Assembly (NCBI RefSeq): GCF_048268525.1
Contig: NZ_JBLWVH010000012.1
Coordinates: 1-64,000 of the forward strand
From: Maricaulis sp048268525
GTDB lineage: Bacteria; Pseudomonadota; Alphaproteobacteria; Caulobacterales; Maricaulaceae
Length of the DNA stretch: 64,000 nt
Reading direction: 5' to 3'
Shown: in pieces, positions 17,427 to 26,279 of the stretch
How the letters are laid out: each line of letters opens with the position of its first letter
Numbering within the stretch: the stretch's first letter is position 1
Position numbers and translations under genes: made by a program
The notes under the pieces: model-generated
Seen by the model: the letters and a program-made list of their open reading frames with translations, nothing else
What the model was told of the DNA's origin: nothing
Database searches by the model: none

Positions 17427-17467
17427 ACAATCAAGCCCCGCCAGACCGGGCGGGGCTTGATTGTTTT
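17427..17467 (-). terminator. Rho-independent terminator of the sdh operon
   Basis: A long perfect inverted repeat (arms AACAATCAAGCCCCGCC and its complement, five-base loop) lies 19 bases past the sdhB stop. Read on the minus strand it ends in a T-containing tract. On the plus strand it also ends in TTGTTTT, so it may be bidirectional. Confidence 0.9.
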
Positions 17468-17485
17468 GCGACACAGGCGCCTGAC

Positions 17486-18265
17486 CTAACCCTCGCGTTC
17501 GACCATCATCTGCTTGATCTCACCAATGGCCTCCGCCGGGTTCAGGCCTTTCGGGCAGACCTGGGCGCAGTTCATGATTGTGTGGCAGCGGTAGAGCTTG
17601 AACGGGTCATTGAGCTCGTCCAGTCGCTCGCCCGTGGCTTCGTCGCGGCTGTCGGCCAGCCAGCGATAGGCCTGCAGCAGGGCGGCCGGCCCCATGTATT
17701 TGTCGCCATTCCACCAATAGGACGGGCAGGCGGTCGAGCAGGAAGCGCACATGATGCACTCATAGAGGCCATCCAGCTTTTCGCGCTGCTCAGGGCTCTG
17801 CTTCCACTCTTTCTCTGGCGCCGGTGTGTCGGTCTTCAGGTAGGGCTTCACCGCCGCGTGCTGGGCGTAGAATTGCGTCAGGTCCGGGATCAGGTCGCGG
17901 ACCACCGGCTGGTGCGGCAGCGGCGAGATGGTGATCTCGCCCTTGTACTCATCGATACCCGACGTACAGGCGATCGTGTTGCGGCCACCGATATTCATCG
18001 AGCAGGAGCCGCACACGCCCTCGCGGCAGGAGCGCCGGAAAGCCAGCGAGGCATCGACATTATTCTTGATCCACAACAGGGCATCGAGAACCATCGGTCC
18101 GCAATCATCCATGTCCACCTTATAGGTGTCCCAGCTCGGATTCTCGTCGGTTTCCGGATTATAGCGATAGACCTTGAAGGTGCGCGTATTCTTCGCCCCG
18201 TCCGGTGTCGGATGGGTTGTACCCTTTTTCGGTGCGGAACCTTTGGGGAGTGTCAGCTGAACCAT
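17486..18265 (-). CDS. sdhB: Succinate dehydrogenase iron-sulfur subunit
   Basis: 259 residues. The three iron-sulfur cluster motifs are present in order: CREGVCGSCSMNIGG plus the earlier segment for the [2Fe-2S] cluster, CIMCASCSTACPSYW for [4Fe-4S], and CHTIMNCAQVCPKGLNP for [3Fe-4S]. The protein passes electrons from FAD in SdhA to ubiquinone at the membrane anchor in complex II. It is the last gene of the sdhC-sdhD-sdhA-DUF3052-sdhB operon, twelve bases after the DUF3052 gene. Confidence 0.98.
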   Translation of the reverse strand: MVQLTLPKGSAPKKGTTHPTPDGAKNTRTFKVYRYNPETDENPSWDTYKVDMDDCGPMVLDALLWIKNNVDASLAFRRSCREGVCGSCSMNIGGRNTIACTSGIDEYKGEITISPLPHQPVVRDLIPDLTQFYAQHAAVKPYLKTDTPAPEKEWKQSPEQREKLDGLYECIMCASCSTACPSYWWNGDKYMGPAALLQAYRWLADSRDEATGERLDELNDPFKLYRCHTIMNCAQVCPKGLNPAEAIGEIKQMMVEREG

Positions 18266-18277
18266 TTGGGTCCTCGT

Positions 18278-18703
18278 TCAATTCACGACGCGCTTGGCGC
18301 GCGGGATCATCAGTTTCAGGCCGGACCAGATTTCATCAACGGCGCAAACCTTCACATCGACCAGGTCGATGGGCAGGGCGACGTCGCGGATCACGTCCTC
18401 GGTCATGTCGGTTTCGACTTTCGACGCCTTCTTGGGCCAGGAGACCCAGATCATGCCGTCTTGCCGGATGGAAGAGCGCAGGCGCGGCAGATCGGTTTCA
18501 AACTCGGTCCGCACCTTGGTGAAATAGTGCACATAGTCGAGCTCATCGCCGGCCTCGGCCGTCGCCTGTTCACGGGCATAGACCGCCGCCGCGCGCAGAT
18601 CGTCATGCGCTTCGGGCAAATTCAGGAATGCCACTGCCTGCCCGTCCTTGAGGCCGAGCTTCTTTGGCAGGGGCGTGCCCGAATATCCGGCGGTTTGCGC
18701 CAT
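18278..18703 (-). CDS. DUF3052-like protein inside the sdh operon
   Basis: 141 residues from the ATG at 18703, which begins two bases after the sdhA stop. The opening MAQTAGYSGTPLPKKLGLKDGQ, then AVAFLNLPE, then YVHYFTKVRTEFETDLPRLRSSIRQDGMIWVSWPKKASKV and later LPIDLVDVKVCAVDEIWSGLKLMIPR matches DUF3052, a small alpha/beta domain whose members often sit alone. No function is established that I know of. Its tight placement between sdhA and sdhB implies cotranscription and probably translational coupling, so a role in complex II assembly or regulation is possible, but that is inference from position only. Confidence 0.78.
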   Translation of the reverse strand: MAQTAGYSGTPLPKKLGLKDGQAVAFLNLPEAHDDLRAAAVYAREQATAEAGDELDYVHYFTKVRTEFETDLPRLRSSIRQDGMIWVSWPKKASKVETDMTEDVIRDVALPIDLVDVKVCAVDEIWSGLKLMIPRAKRVVN

Positions 18704-18705
18704 GC

Positions 18706-20493
18706 CTAGTAAACCCGTGCCTTCGGCTTGATGTACTCGATATCGTTGGACATCGTGTAGGTGTGGACCGGGCGGTAGTCGATCTTCACATTGCCGGCCT
18801 CGTCGCACCAGGCGAGCGTGTGCTTCATCCATTTCTCATCGTCGCGATCCGAGAAGTCCTCACGGGCGTGGGCGCCGCGGCTTTCCTCGCGATTGGCAGC
18901 ACCGTTCACGGTGACAGCGGCCTGGCTCAGCAGGTTGTCCAGTTCCAGCGTTTCCATGAGGTCGGTATTCCAGACCATGGTGCGGTCGGTGACACCGATA
19001 TCCGGCATGCCGGTATAGACCTGCTTGATCGCCTCAACACCCTCGGCAAGGACCTCGCCGGTCCGGAAGACAGCGCAATTATTCTGCATGGAGCGCTGCA
19101 TTTCCAAGCGTAGCTTGGCGGTTGGCGTGCCGCCAGCGGCGTTGCGATACTTGTCCAGCCGATCAAGCGAGATCTGGCCGTCGGTCGCCTTGATCTCGGG
19201 CTGGCTGGCGCCGGCCTTGGTCGTCTCACCGAGGCGCAAGCCTGCAGCGCGGCCGAAGACAACAAGGTCGATCAGCGAGTTCGAGCCGAGACGATTGGCG
19301 CCGTGCACCGAGACGCAGGCCGCTTCACCGACAGCCATCAGGCCCGGAACGACCGTATCGGCATCACCGCCGACCTTGGTCAGGACTTCGCCGTGATAAT
19401 TGGTCGGGATGCCGCCCATATTGTAGTGGACCGTCGGCAAGACCGGGATCGGTTCCTTGGTCACATCAACACCGGCGAAGACGCGCGCACTCTCGGAAAT
19501 GCCCGGCAGGCGCTCGCCAAGAATGTCCGGATCAAGATGGTCGAGATGAAGGTGAATATGATCGCCATTGGCGCCGACACCGCGACCCTCGCGAATTTCC
19601 ATGGTCATCGACCGCGAAACGACATCGCGAGACGCAAGATCCTTGGCCGACGGGGCATAGCGCTCCATGAAGCGTTCGCCGTTGGAATTGGTCAGATAAC
19701 CGCCTTCACCGCGGGCGCCCTCGGTGATCAGGCAGCCAGCACCGTAGATGCCGGTCGGGTGGAATTGCACGAATTCCATGTCCTGCAGCGGCAGGCCGGC
19801 GCGCAGCACCATGGCATTGCCGTCACCGGTACAGGTGTGGGCCGAAGTGGCGGAGAAATAGGCCCGGCCATAGCCGCCGGTTGCCAGCACCACGGTCTGG
19901 GCGCGGAAACGGTGCAGCGTGCCGTCATCCAGCTTCCAGGCGGTGATGCCACGGCAGACACCGTCATCATCCATGATCAGATCGAGCGCGAAATACTCGA
20001 TGAAGAATTCGGTCTCATTGCGGACCGACTGACCGTAGAGCGTGTGCAGGATGGCGTGACCGGTACGGTCGGCAGCGGCACAGGTTCGCTGGACCGGGCC
20101 TTCGCCGTAATTCTTCGTCATGCCGCCAAAGGCGCGCTGATAGATCTTTCCGTCTTCGGTGCGCGAGAAGGGCACGCCCCAATGCTCGAGCTCGTAAACG
20201 GCAGCCGGTGCTTCACGGCAGAGATATTCGATGGCGTCCTGATCGCCCAGCCAGTCCGACCCCTTGACGGTGTCATACATGTGCCAGCGCCAGTCATCCT
20301 CGCCCATATTGCCGAGCGAGGCAGAAATCCCGCCCTGGGCCGCAACCGTGTGCGAACGGGTCGGGAAGACCTTGGTGATGCAGGCGGTCTTCAGACCGGC
20401 TTGGGAAGCTCCGAGCGCTGCACGAAGGCCCGAGCCCCCGGCGCCCACGACGACCACGTCATAGGTGTGATCGATCCATTTGTATTCGGCCAT
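18706..20493 (-). CDS. sdhA: Succinate dehydrogenase flavoprotein subunit
   Basis: 595 residues, the standard size. The dinucleotide fold is VVVGAGGSGLRAALGAS, the covalent FAD histidine lies in RSHTVAAQGG, and active-site blocks include GGYLTNSNGERFMERYAP and the HYNMGGIPTNYHG substrate loop. It oxidises succinate to fumarate and reduces FAD at the cytoplasmic face of complex II. sdhD ends 12 bases upstream. The 3' end is two bases from the DUF3052 start. Confidence 0.98.
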   Translation of the reverse strand: MAEYKWIDHTYDVVVVGAGGSGLRAALGASQAGLKTACITKVFPTRSHTVAAQGGISASLGNMGEDDWRWHMYDTVKGSDWLGDQDAIEYLCREAPAAVYELEHWGVPFSRTEDGKIYQRAFGGMTKNYGEGPVQRTCAAADRTGHAILHTLYGQSVRNETEFFIEYFALDLIMDDDGVCRGITAWKLDDGTLHRFRAQTVVLATGGYGRAYFSATSAHTCTGDGNAMVLRAGLPLQDMEFVQFHPTGIYGAGCLITEGARGEGGYLTNSNGERFMERYAPSAKDLASRDVVSRSMTMEIREGRGVGANGDHIHLHLDHLDPDILGERLPGISESARVFAGVDVTKEPIPVLPTVHYNMGGIPTNYHGEVLTKVGGDADTVVPGLMAVGEAACVSVHGANRLGSNSLIDLVVFGRAAGLRLGETTKAGASQPEIKATDGQISLDRLDKYRNAAGGTPTAKLRLEMQRSMQNNCAVFRTGEVLAEGVEAIKQVYTGMPDIGVTDRTMVWNTDLMETLELDNLLSQAAVTVNGAANREESRGAHAREDFSDRDDEKWMKHTLAWCDEAGNVKIDYRPVHTYTMSNDIEYIKPKARVY

Positions 20494-20505
20494 GTCGTGC
20501 GTCCG

Positions 20506-20877
20506 TTAAAGCGCGAGTTTGAGCAGGGCGAAGGCAGTGACAAGCCACAGCCCCAGCGTCAGGAAAGTGTTTGCCAGCATCAAAAGCGTCTTGGTGCTGT
20601 GCTTGTGGACATAGTCCTCGATGATCACCTGCATACCCAGACGCATGTGCGACAAACCCGCCGTCAGGGTAAGCAGGGTGATGATGGCGCCGGCCGGGCT
20701 GGAGAAAAACTCGGCCGCGTTCGCGGGCGCGCCGGATTTCGCCAGCATCCAGACAAAGACCGGAGCGAGGAAGAAGAGGGCGATCGAGGTCACTCGGTGC
20801 GTGATCCAGTGGCTGGCGCCATGACCGGAGGCTCCGAGACCGCGAACCTTGGCAGTGGGGGTGCGATAATCACTCAT
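20506..20877 (-). CDS. sdhD: Succinate dehydrogenase membrane anchor subunit
   Basis: 123 residues with three hydrophobic helices (about 28-46, 58-78 and 95-117). SHWITHRVTSIALFFLAPVFVWML and LSHMRLGMQVIIEDYVH carry the histidine and the D-Y pair expected around haem b and the quinone site. It is the small anchor of complex II in the inner membrane. Its start is one base from the sdhC stop, so the two anchors are made together. Confidence 0.93.
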   Translation of the reverse strand: MSDYRTPTAKVRGLGASGHGASHWITHRVTSIALFFLAPVFVWMLAKSGAPANAAEFFSSPAGAIITLLTLTAGLSHMRLGMQVIIEDYVHKHSTKTLLMLANTFLTLGLWLVTAFALLKLAL

Positions 20878-20878
20878 C

Positions 20879-21271
20879 TCAAATCCCCAGGTCGAGCCAG
20901 ATCAGCGCCGTCGGGATGACCGCACCGAAAATGATCAGGATGGAGCGCAGGTTCGAGCCCTTGGGATCATAGCCCTTGCCGGCGTCCCACAGAAGGTGGC
21001 GCAGGCCATTGAGCCAGTGATAGCTGACCGAATAGGTCAGGGCGATCAGGCCAAAGCGGGTGACCCAGGCCATCCAGCCCTCGAACAGGAAACCGATCGA
21101 GCCCTCGGCACTGAAGGCGAGAAGAACGACCCAGACGCTGATCGCGACAGCGCCAATATAGTTCGCCACCCCGGTGGCACGATGAAGGATGGATGACGCC
21201 ATCGTCGCGTGCCAGCGCCACACCTGCAGGTGTGGCGACATCGGACGCGGATCAGACCAGTCGGAAGCCAT
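20879..21271 (-). CDS. sdhC: Succinate dehydrogenase cytochrome b556 subunit
   Basis: 130 residues. RPMSPHLQVWRWHATMASSILHRATGV is the family signature around the quinone site (Ser and Arg conserved), and SYHWLNGLRHLLWDAGKG supplies the haem-ligand histidine. There are three membrane helices. It is the first gene of the operon and reads away from the SDR gene at 21494. A plausible promoter lies at 21347-21374. Confidence 0.96.
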   Translation of the reverse strand: MASDWSDPRPMSPHLQVWRWHATMASSILHRATGVANYIGAVAISVWVVLLAFSAEGSIGFLFEGWMAWVTRFGLIALTYSVSYHWLNGLRHLLWDAGKGYDPKGSNLRSILIIFGAVIPTALIWLDLGI

Positions 21272-21346
21272 GCGGCAGCCTTTCGCTCTTTTGTCCGGAA
21301 CCTGCGCGGCAGCCCCGCCGGCGCAGAAAGTCAGTGTCGACGCAGC

Positions 21347-21374
21347 ACAATAGGCCTGAAGCTGTCAGGGTCAA
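21347..21374 (-). promoter_or_regulatory. Likely sigma70-type promoter of the sdh operon
   Basis: On the minus strand TTGACC (21374-21369), a 16-base spacer and TATTGT (21352-21347) lie about 75 bases before the sdhC start. Both hexamers match the consensus in four of six bases. Confidence 0.45.
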
Positions 21375-21493
21375 CGCGCCGCGAAGCGTACCGCTGACAA
21401 CATCCGGACATTTTTTCCGGGATTCGGTACGCAGACGCGTTGCGAAACCCCGTCCGCGCCCTAGATTGACTTCAAGCCCTCGAGGAACCCGAC

Positions 21494-22363
21494 ATGAGCC
21501 AGACCCAGCCCTCCACCGTCGTGACCGGCGCGTCCACCGGCATCGGCGCCGCCTGCGCAAAGCGCCTCGTTGACGAGGGCTGGCGGGTGTTTGCCGGTGT
21601 CCGCAAGAACGAAGATGGCGAACGTCTGAAAGCCGAGCTCGGTGCCAACCTCGTCCCGGTGATCATGGACGTGACCGACACGGACAGTGTCAATCGCGCC
21701 GCAACCACCGTCCGCGAGGCGCTGGACGGCCAGACGCTGAAAGGCCTGGTCAACAATGCGGGGATTGCGGTCGCGGGGCCGATGCTGGAACTGCCGATCG
21801 AGGAATTCCAGAACCAGATGGACGTCAATGTGACCGGGATTGTCCGGGTCACCCAGGCGTTCGGACCGCTTCTGGGCGTTGATGAAAGCCTGACCGGCGA
21901 GCCGGGCCGAATTGTGATGATGTCGTCGGTGGCCGGCGAAATGGGTGCGCCCTTCCTCGGGCCCTACGCCGCGTCCAAACATGCCGTTGAGGGGATCAGT
22001 AAATCTCTGCGACGTGAACTCATGCTCTATGGCATCGAGGTGATCGTCATCGGACCGGGTGCGGTGGCGACCCCGATCTGGTCAAAGGCCGAGGAAATCG
22101 ACACGACGCCCTACAAGGACAGCCCCTTCTTCGAGGCGATGCAGCGGATCCAGGGCTGGATGGCCAAGAATGGTCCGGCGGGCTTCCCGCCCTCCAAGAT
22201 CGCCGACCGTGTCTTTCGCGCCTTCACCGACGCCAAACCCCGGTTCCGCTACGCCATCGTGCCGGATCGGATGACCAATTGGTCGCTACCGAAAATCCTG
22301 CCCGAGCGACTGGTCAACAACATGGTCGCCAAACGCGTCGGATTGCAGCGCAAACACCGCTGA
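21494..22363 (+). CDS. Short-chain dehydrogenase/reductase
   Basis: 289 residues. The cofactor motif TGASTGIGAACAKRL (T-G-x3-G-x-G) is at the N-terminus, VNNAGIAVAGPM is the NNAG block, the catalytic Ser is in VMMSSVAGE, and YAASKHAVEGISKSLRRELM carries YxxxK. VIGPGAVATPIW follows as the PG motif. Arginine in the VRKNEDG segment after beta2 hints at NADP preference. Length and the long C-terminal part fit the 17-beta-hydroxysteroid/retinol dehydrogenase-like group. The substrate is unknown. GAGGAACC precedes the ATG. The gene is divergent from sdhC. Confidence 0.9.
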   Translation: MSQTQPSTVVTGASTGIGAACAKRLVDEGWRVFAGVRKNEDGERLKAELGANLVPVIMDVTDTDSVNRAATTVREALDGQTLKGLVNNAGIAVAGPMLELPIEEFQNQMDVNVTGIVRVTQAFGPLLGVDESLTGEPGRIVMMSSVAGEMGAPFLGPYAASKHAVEGISKSLRRELMLYGIEVIVIGPGAVATPIWSKAEEIDTTPYKDSPFFEAMQRIQGWMAKNGPAGFPPSKIADRVFRAFTDAKPRFRYAIVPDRMTNWSLPKILPERLVNNMVAKRVGLQRKHR

Positions 22364-22442
22364 CCGCCCATCACCGCGGTGACCGCCCGGCTTGCGGGCC
22401 GTCTCGCGCCGGGCCATCCTCTGGCAAACAGGGGAGAGATCC

Positions 22443-24284
22443 ATGCTTTTTCATCGTTCTGCCGGCCTGCTTGCCGGTGCTTCACTGCTCTCGCTGAGCC
22501 TTGCTGTTGCACCGGCTTCGATCGCGGAATCGCACCCGTCGCCAGCCAAGATCACGGCTCAGGCCGACGACATGTCAGCCAGCGCCGCCTTCAACACCTT
22601 GATCGAAGAGTTCGAAGCCTTCGAACATGAAAACAGCCCCGGCGCCCGTGCACGCGACGGCGATCTGGAAGCGGCCGGACAATGGTATGATGTCAGCGAA
22701 GCGTCGCTGGACGCGCAGGCACAGGCGGAAGCGAACTTCCTGCAACGCCTTGAGGCCATCGATGCGGAGGCCCTCGACGACAATGAACGGATTTCCCACG
22801 CCGTTCTTGATTACATCCTGCGCTTCCGTGTCGAACTGGCGCCGTTCGACGAAGCCCGTCGCCCCTTCAACAATGATAGCGGATTTTTCTCCGCCCCATC
22901 CTATGCATCGGCTTCAACCCGGCTGCGCACCATTGAGCGCGCCGATGCCTGGGTAACGCGCATCAACGCCATCCCCGGCTTCTTCGATGCCAATATCGAA
23001 TGGATGCGCCGGGGCCTTGCAGACGGATTCACCCAACCCCGCCTTATCGCCGAACTGGCGGCGTCCCAAGTGGAGGCATTGAGCGATCCCGATACGCTGC
23101 ACGGTCTGCTGATCGCCCCGATCGAGGGCATGCCCGAAAACCTCCCCGCCAACGAGCTAGCCCGTGTGCGCGCAGACGCCGAAACCGCTATCCGGGGCTC
23201 CGCCATCCCGGCCTATGAGAACCTGCTCGCCTTCCTGCGCGACGAGTATATCCCGCAGACGCGCGAAAGCCTCGGGATCTCCGAGGTGCCCGAGGGTCGT
23301 CAGTACTACCAGACCCTGGTGCGCTACCACACAACCCTGGACACCTCACCTGAGGAGGTCCATCAGCGCGGCCTCAACGAAGTCGCCCGCATCCGCAACG
23401 AGATGGATGAAGTGATCGAGCGGTCCGGCTTTGAGGGGACGTTCGCGGAATTTCTCAACTTCCTGCGTACAGATCCGCAATTCTATGCCGAGACACCGGA
23501 AGAGCTGCTGATGCACGCGGCCTGGATCTCCAAGCGCGCCGATGACGCGATGCCGCGCTTCTTCGGCCATCTGCCGCGCCTGCCCTACGGCGTCCGGCCC
23601 GTTCCCGATACCATGGCGCCGACCTACACCACGGGTCGCTACTGGCCAGGCGATATCGAGAACGGTGTGGCCGGCGGCTATATGGTCAACACCTATGACC
23701 TGACCCAGCGCCCGCTCTACACACTGCCGGCCCTCACCGTGCACGAAGCAGTCCCGGGCCATCACCACCAGATTTCCATCGCCGCCGAACTCGAAGACGT
23801 CCCGGATTTTCGCCGCAATAGCTACATCACCGCCTTCGGCGAGGGCTGGGGCCTCTATACCGAGACTCTCGCGACCGACATGGGCCTGTACACCACGCCC
23901 TACGAGGAATTCGGTCGGCTGACCTACGAGATGTGGCGCGCCTGCCGCCTGGTCGTCGATACCGGTATCCACTACATGGGCTGGACCCAGGAACAGGCTG
24001 AAGCCTGCCTGTTGGAAAACTCGGCCCTGGCCCCGCACAATGTCCGAACCGAAGTTCAACGCTATATCTCCTGGCCCGGCCAGGCCCTGGCCTACAAGTC
24101 GGGCGAATTGTTGATGCGTGACCTTCGGGCCCGAGCGGAAGCCCGGCTGGGTACTGATTTCGATATCCGGGCCTTCCACGACCGCCTGCTTGAGGACGGC
24201 GCCATGCCGCTCTCGGCCCTGGAAGCCAAAATGGTCGCCTGGATCGAGGAACAGGCCGCAGCCGTGGCGGAGCAATCGGAATGA
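22443..24284 (+). CDS. Exported DUF885 family protein (gluzincin-like peptidase fold)
   Basis: 613 residues from the ATG with GGGGAGAG upstream. A signal peptide covers about 1-26 (LSLAVAPASIA). The body is all-helical DUF885, with the signature HEAVPGHHHQ beginning at His434 (an HExxxGHH-type site), GEGWGLYTE about 35 residues later, and the WPGQALAYKSGE segment near the end. Members are thought to be zinc peptidases acting on oligopeptides in the periplasm, and the glutamates and histidines needed are present here. The stop overlaps the next gene's start by four bases (ATGA). Confidence 0.92.
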   Translation: MLFHRSAGLLAGASLLSLSLAVAPASIAESHPSPAKITAQADDMSASAAFNTLIEEFEAFEHENSPGARARDGDLEAAGQWYDVSEASLDAQAQAEANFLQRLEAIDAEALDDNERISHAVLDYILRFRVELAPFDEARRPFNNDSGFFSAPSYASASTRLRTIERADAWVTRINAIPGFFDANIEWMRRGLADGFTQPRLIAELAASQVEALSDPDTLHGLLIAPIEGMPENLPANELARVRADAETAIRGSAIPAYENLLAFLRDEYIPQTRESLGISEVPEGRQYYQTLVRYHTTLDTSPEEVHQRGLNEVARIRNEMDEVIERSGFEGTFAEFLNFLRTDPQFYAETPEELLMHAAWISKRADDAMPRFFGHLPRLPYGVRPVPDTMAPTYTTGRYWPGDIENGVAGGYMVNTYDLTQRPLYTLPALTVHEAVPGHHHQISIAAELEDVPDFRRNSYITAFGEGWGLYTETLATDMGLYTTPYEEFGRLTYEMWRACRLVVDTGIHYMGWTQEQAEACLLENSALAPHNVRTEVQRYISWPGQALAYKSGELLMRDLRARAEARLGTDFDIRAFHDRLLEDGAMPLSALEAKMVAWIEEQAAAVAEQSE

Positions 24285-24892
24285 TCGCCTTCGCCATTAC
24301 CGACGCCCTCGTGGTGATCGGCGCCTTTCTCGGCATCTATCTGCTGTGGCCACATCGCCGCGACGGCAAGGTCCGGATGATCCGCTTCGGCCTGGGTTTC
24401 ATGGCCTTCGCCGCATTGATCGGTGTGGTGCGTTTTGCCTCCGGCCAGATCGGCGAGCTGGCCGGCCTGCATAGCCTGGCGACCGATTTCGCTGGAGCTG
24501 CCGGACTCCTGCTGATCGCGACCGGTCTGATGCTCAAAACTCGGGCGGTCAAACTGGACAGCGGGATCACCCGCTATATCCGCTACGGCATTCCGGCTCT
24601 GGTTGCCTTTCTCATGTTCTTTCCCGGCACCGAAGCCCTGATCAGCCTGTTGCCAATGCTGGCACTCGTTCTTGGTCTGGCCGCCAGCGTCATGCTGGTC
24701 ATGCACGGTCAACGCCCTGCCGGACTGGTTTGGCTTGGCAGCTTCGTCTTGATCGGGGCTGTATCGCTACTGATCGGTGGCAGCCGGACAGAGAGCACGC
24801 TGGGGATCACCAACTGGCACATCTATCATGCGACCCTCGGCATCTGGGCGGTGATGGTCGGCGAGGCGACAAACCGGTTGATGAAGCGCTGA
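24281..24892 (+). CDS. Unknown polytopic membrane protein
   Basis: 203 residues with about six hydrophobic helices (near 3-21, 36-54, 62-79, 95-112, 115-135 and 146-162), and short charged loops (WPHRRDGKVRM, KTRAVKLDSGITRYIRYG). No motif identifies a family. Its ATG overlaps the DUF885 stop, so the two are translationally coupled, and it may serve the same envelope process. The last helix region (NWHIYHATLGIWAVMVGEATNRLMKR) ends in a basic tail, which predicts a cytoplasmic C-terminus. Confidence 0.75.
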   Translation: MIAFAITDALVVIGAFLGIYLLWPHRRDGKVRMIRFGLGFMAFAALIGVVRFASGQIGELAGLHSLATDFAGAAGLLLIATGLMLKTRAVKLDSGITRYIRYGIPALVAFLMFFPGTEALISLLPMLALVLGLAASVMLVMHGQRPAGLVWLGSFVLIGAVSLLIGGSRTESTLGITNWHIYHATLGIWAVMVGEATNRLMKR

Positions 24893-24944
24893 TTGCCCGC
24901 GCCGCTTGACGATAAGCCGCCACTCCACCACTTATCCGCTCTCA

Positions 24945-26279
24945 ATGAGCACGCATGATGACAATCCGGCCGCTTCCGGTGCCGACACGCCGCCGACACG
25001 GCCTGTCGACGCCGAAGCCGGGCTCGAAATCCTGACCTTCGGCTGCCGGCTGAATGCCTGGGAAAGCGAGGTCATGCGCAAGCATGCCCGCGATCAGGGC
25101 CTGACCAATACCATTCTCGTGAACACCTGCGCGGTCACCAATGAGGCCGTCCGCCAGGCCCGTCAGAACATCCGTCGTGCCCGCCGCGACAATCCCGACG
25201 CGCAAATCATCGTCACCGGCTGCGCAGCCCAGGTCGATCCGGAGATGTTCGGCAAGATGCCGGAAGTGAACCGGGTCATCGGCAATGATGACAAGCTCAA
25301 GGCTGAAACCTTCAAACCCGCCGACCTGCTGGGTGGCACCGAGAAGGTGCGCGTCAACGACATCATGAGCGTGACCGAGACCGCCGGTCATCTAGTGGAG
25401 GGCATGGAGGGACGGGCCCGGGCCTATGTCCAGGTCCAGAATGGATGCGACCATCGCTGCACCTTCTGCATCATCCCCTATGGCCGCGGCAATTCGCGCT
25501 CGGTCGGCGCTGGCGAGGTGGTCGATCAGATCAAGACTCTGGTCGATAGTGGCCACAGCGAGGTCGTGCTGACCGGGGTCGACCTGACCTCATGGGGCGA
25601 GGACCTGCCGGGCAAGCCGCCACTGGGGCGCCTGGTCCAGTCCATCCTCAAACATGTGCCGGATCTGCCCCGACTGCGCCTGTCCTCGATCGACGCCATC
25701 GAGATCGATGAGGCCCTGTTCGAGGCGGTCACCGGCGAGGCCCGCATCGCGCCCTACCTGCACCTGTCGCTGCAGGCCGGGGACGACATGATCCTCAAGC
25801 GCATGAAGCGGCGCCATCTGCGCGATGATGCGATCGCGCTGTGTGACCGTTTGAAATCGGCCCGGCCGGAGATCGCCTTCGGCGCCGACATGATTGCCGG
25901 TTTCCCGACCGAAACCGAAGCGATGTTCGAGAATTCAATCCGCCTGGTCGACGAGTGCCAGCTCGCCTATCTGCATGTCTTCCCCTATTCGCCGCGCCCC
26001 GGCACCCCGGCCGCACGCATGCCACAGCTCGAGCGCGCGGTGATCAAGGATCGCGCCAACCGGCTCCGCGCCAAGGCTGACGAGGCCTTGAACCGTCATC
26101 TGGACGGGATGATCGGGTTGGAGAAGGCCGCATTGGTTGAGAAACCGGGCTTTGCGCGCGCCGGAAATTTTGCCGGCATCCGTATCGCGGAAGCCGAGTT
26201 CCCGCGGGCCGGTGTGCTTGTCGATATCGCCATATCGGGGCATGACGGGCGTGAATTGCAGGGGGTCATCACCGGATGA
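24945..26279 (+). CDS. mtaB: tRNA t6A37 methylthiotransferase MtaB
   Basis: 444 residues from the ATG at 24945 (an in-frame TTG lies 13 codons upstream). The N-terminal MTTase domain begins EILTFGCRLNAWESEVM, and VNTCAV and VTGCAAQ supply the other cluster cysteines. The radical-SAM site is NGCDHRCTFCIIPYGRGNSRS (Cx3Cx2C). The C-terminal part is a degenerate TRAM domain. GCRLN rather than GCQMN near the start marks the MtaB branch, which converts t6A to ms2t6A at position 37 of ANN-decoding tRNAs. The stop overlaps the ftsY start by four bases. Confidence 0.93.
   Translation: MSTHDDNPAASGADTPPTRPVDAEAGLEILTFGCRLNAWESEVMRKHARDQGLTNTILVNTCAVTNEAVRQARQNIRRARRDNPDAQIIVTGCAAQVDPEMFGKMPEVNRVIGNDDKLKAETFKPADLLGGTEKVRVNDIMSVTETAGHLVEGMEGRARAYVQVQNGCDHRCTFCIIPYGRGNSRSVGAGEVVDQIKTLVDSGHSEVVLTGVDLTSWGEDLPGKPPLGRLVQSILKHVPDLPRLRLSSIDAIEIDEALFEAVTGEARIAPYLHLSLQAGDDMILKRMKRRHLRDDAIALCDRLKSARPEIAFGADMIAGFPTETEAMFENSIRLVDECQLAYLHVFPYSPRPGTPAARMPQLERAVIKDRANRLRAKADEALNRHLDGMIGLEKAALVEKPGFARAGNFAGIRIAEAEFPRAGVLVDIAISGHDGRELQGVITG

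Noticed and set aside
17141..18709. 522-codon open frame on the plus strand
   Set aside because: Antisense to sdhB, the DUF3052 gene and part of the FG-GAP gene, with no protein features.
19303..20919. 538-codon open frame on the plus strand
   Set aside because: It is fully antisense to sdhA and sdhD, whose products are unmistakable. The translated text is low-complexity in His/Arg/Gly.
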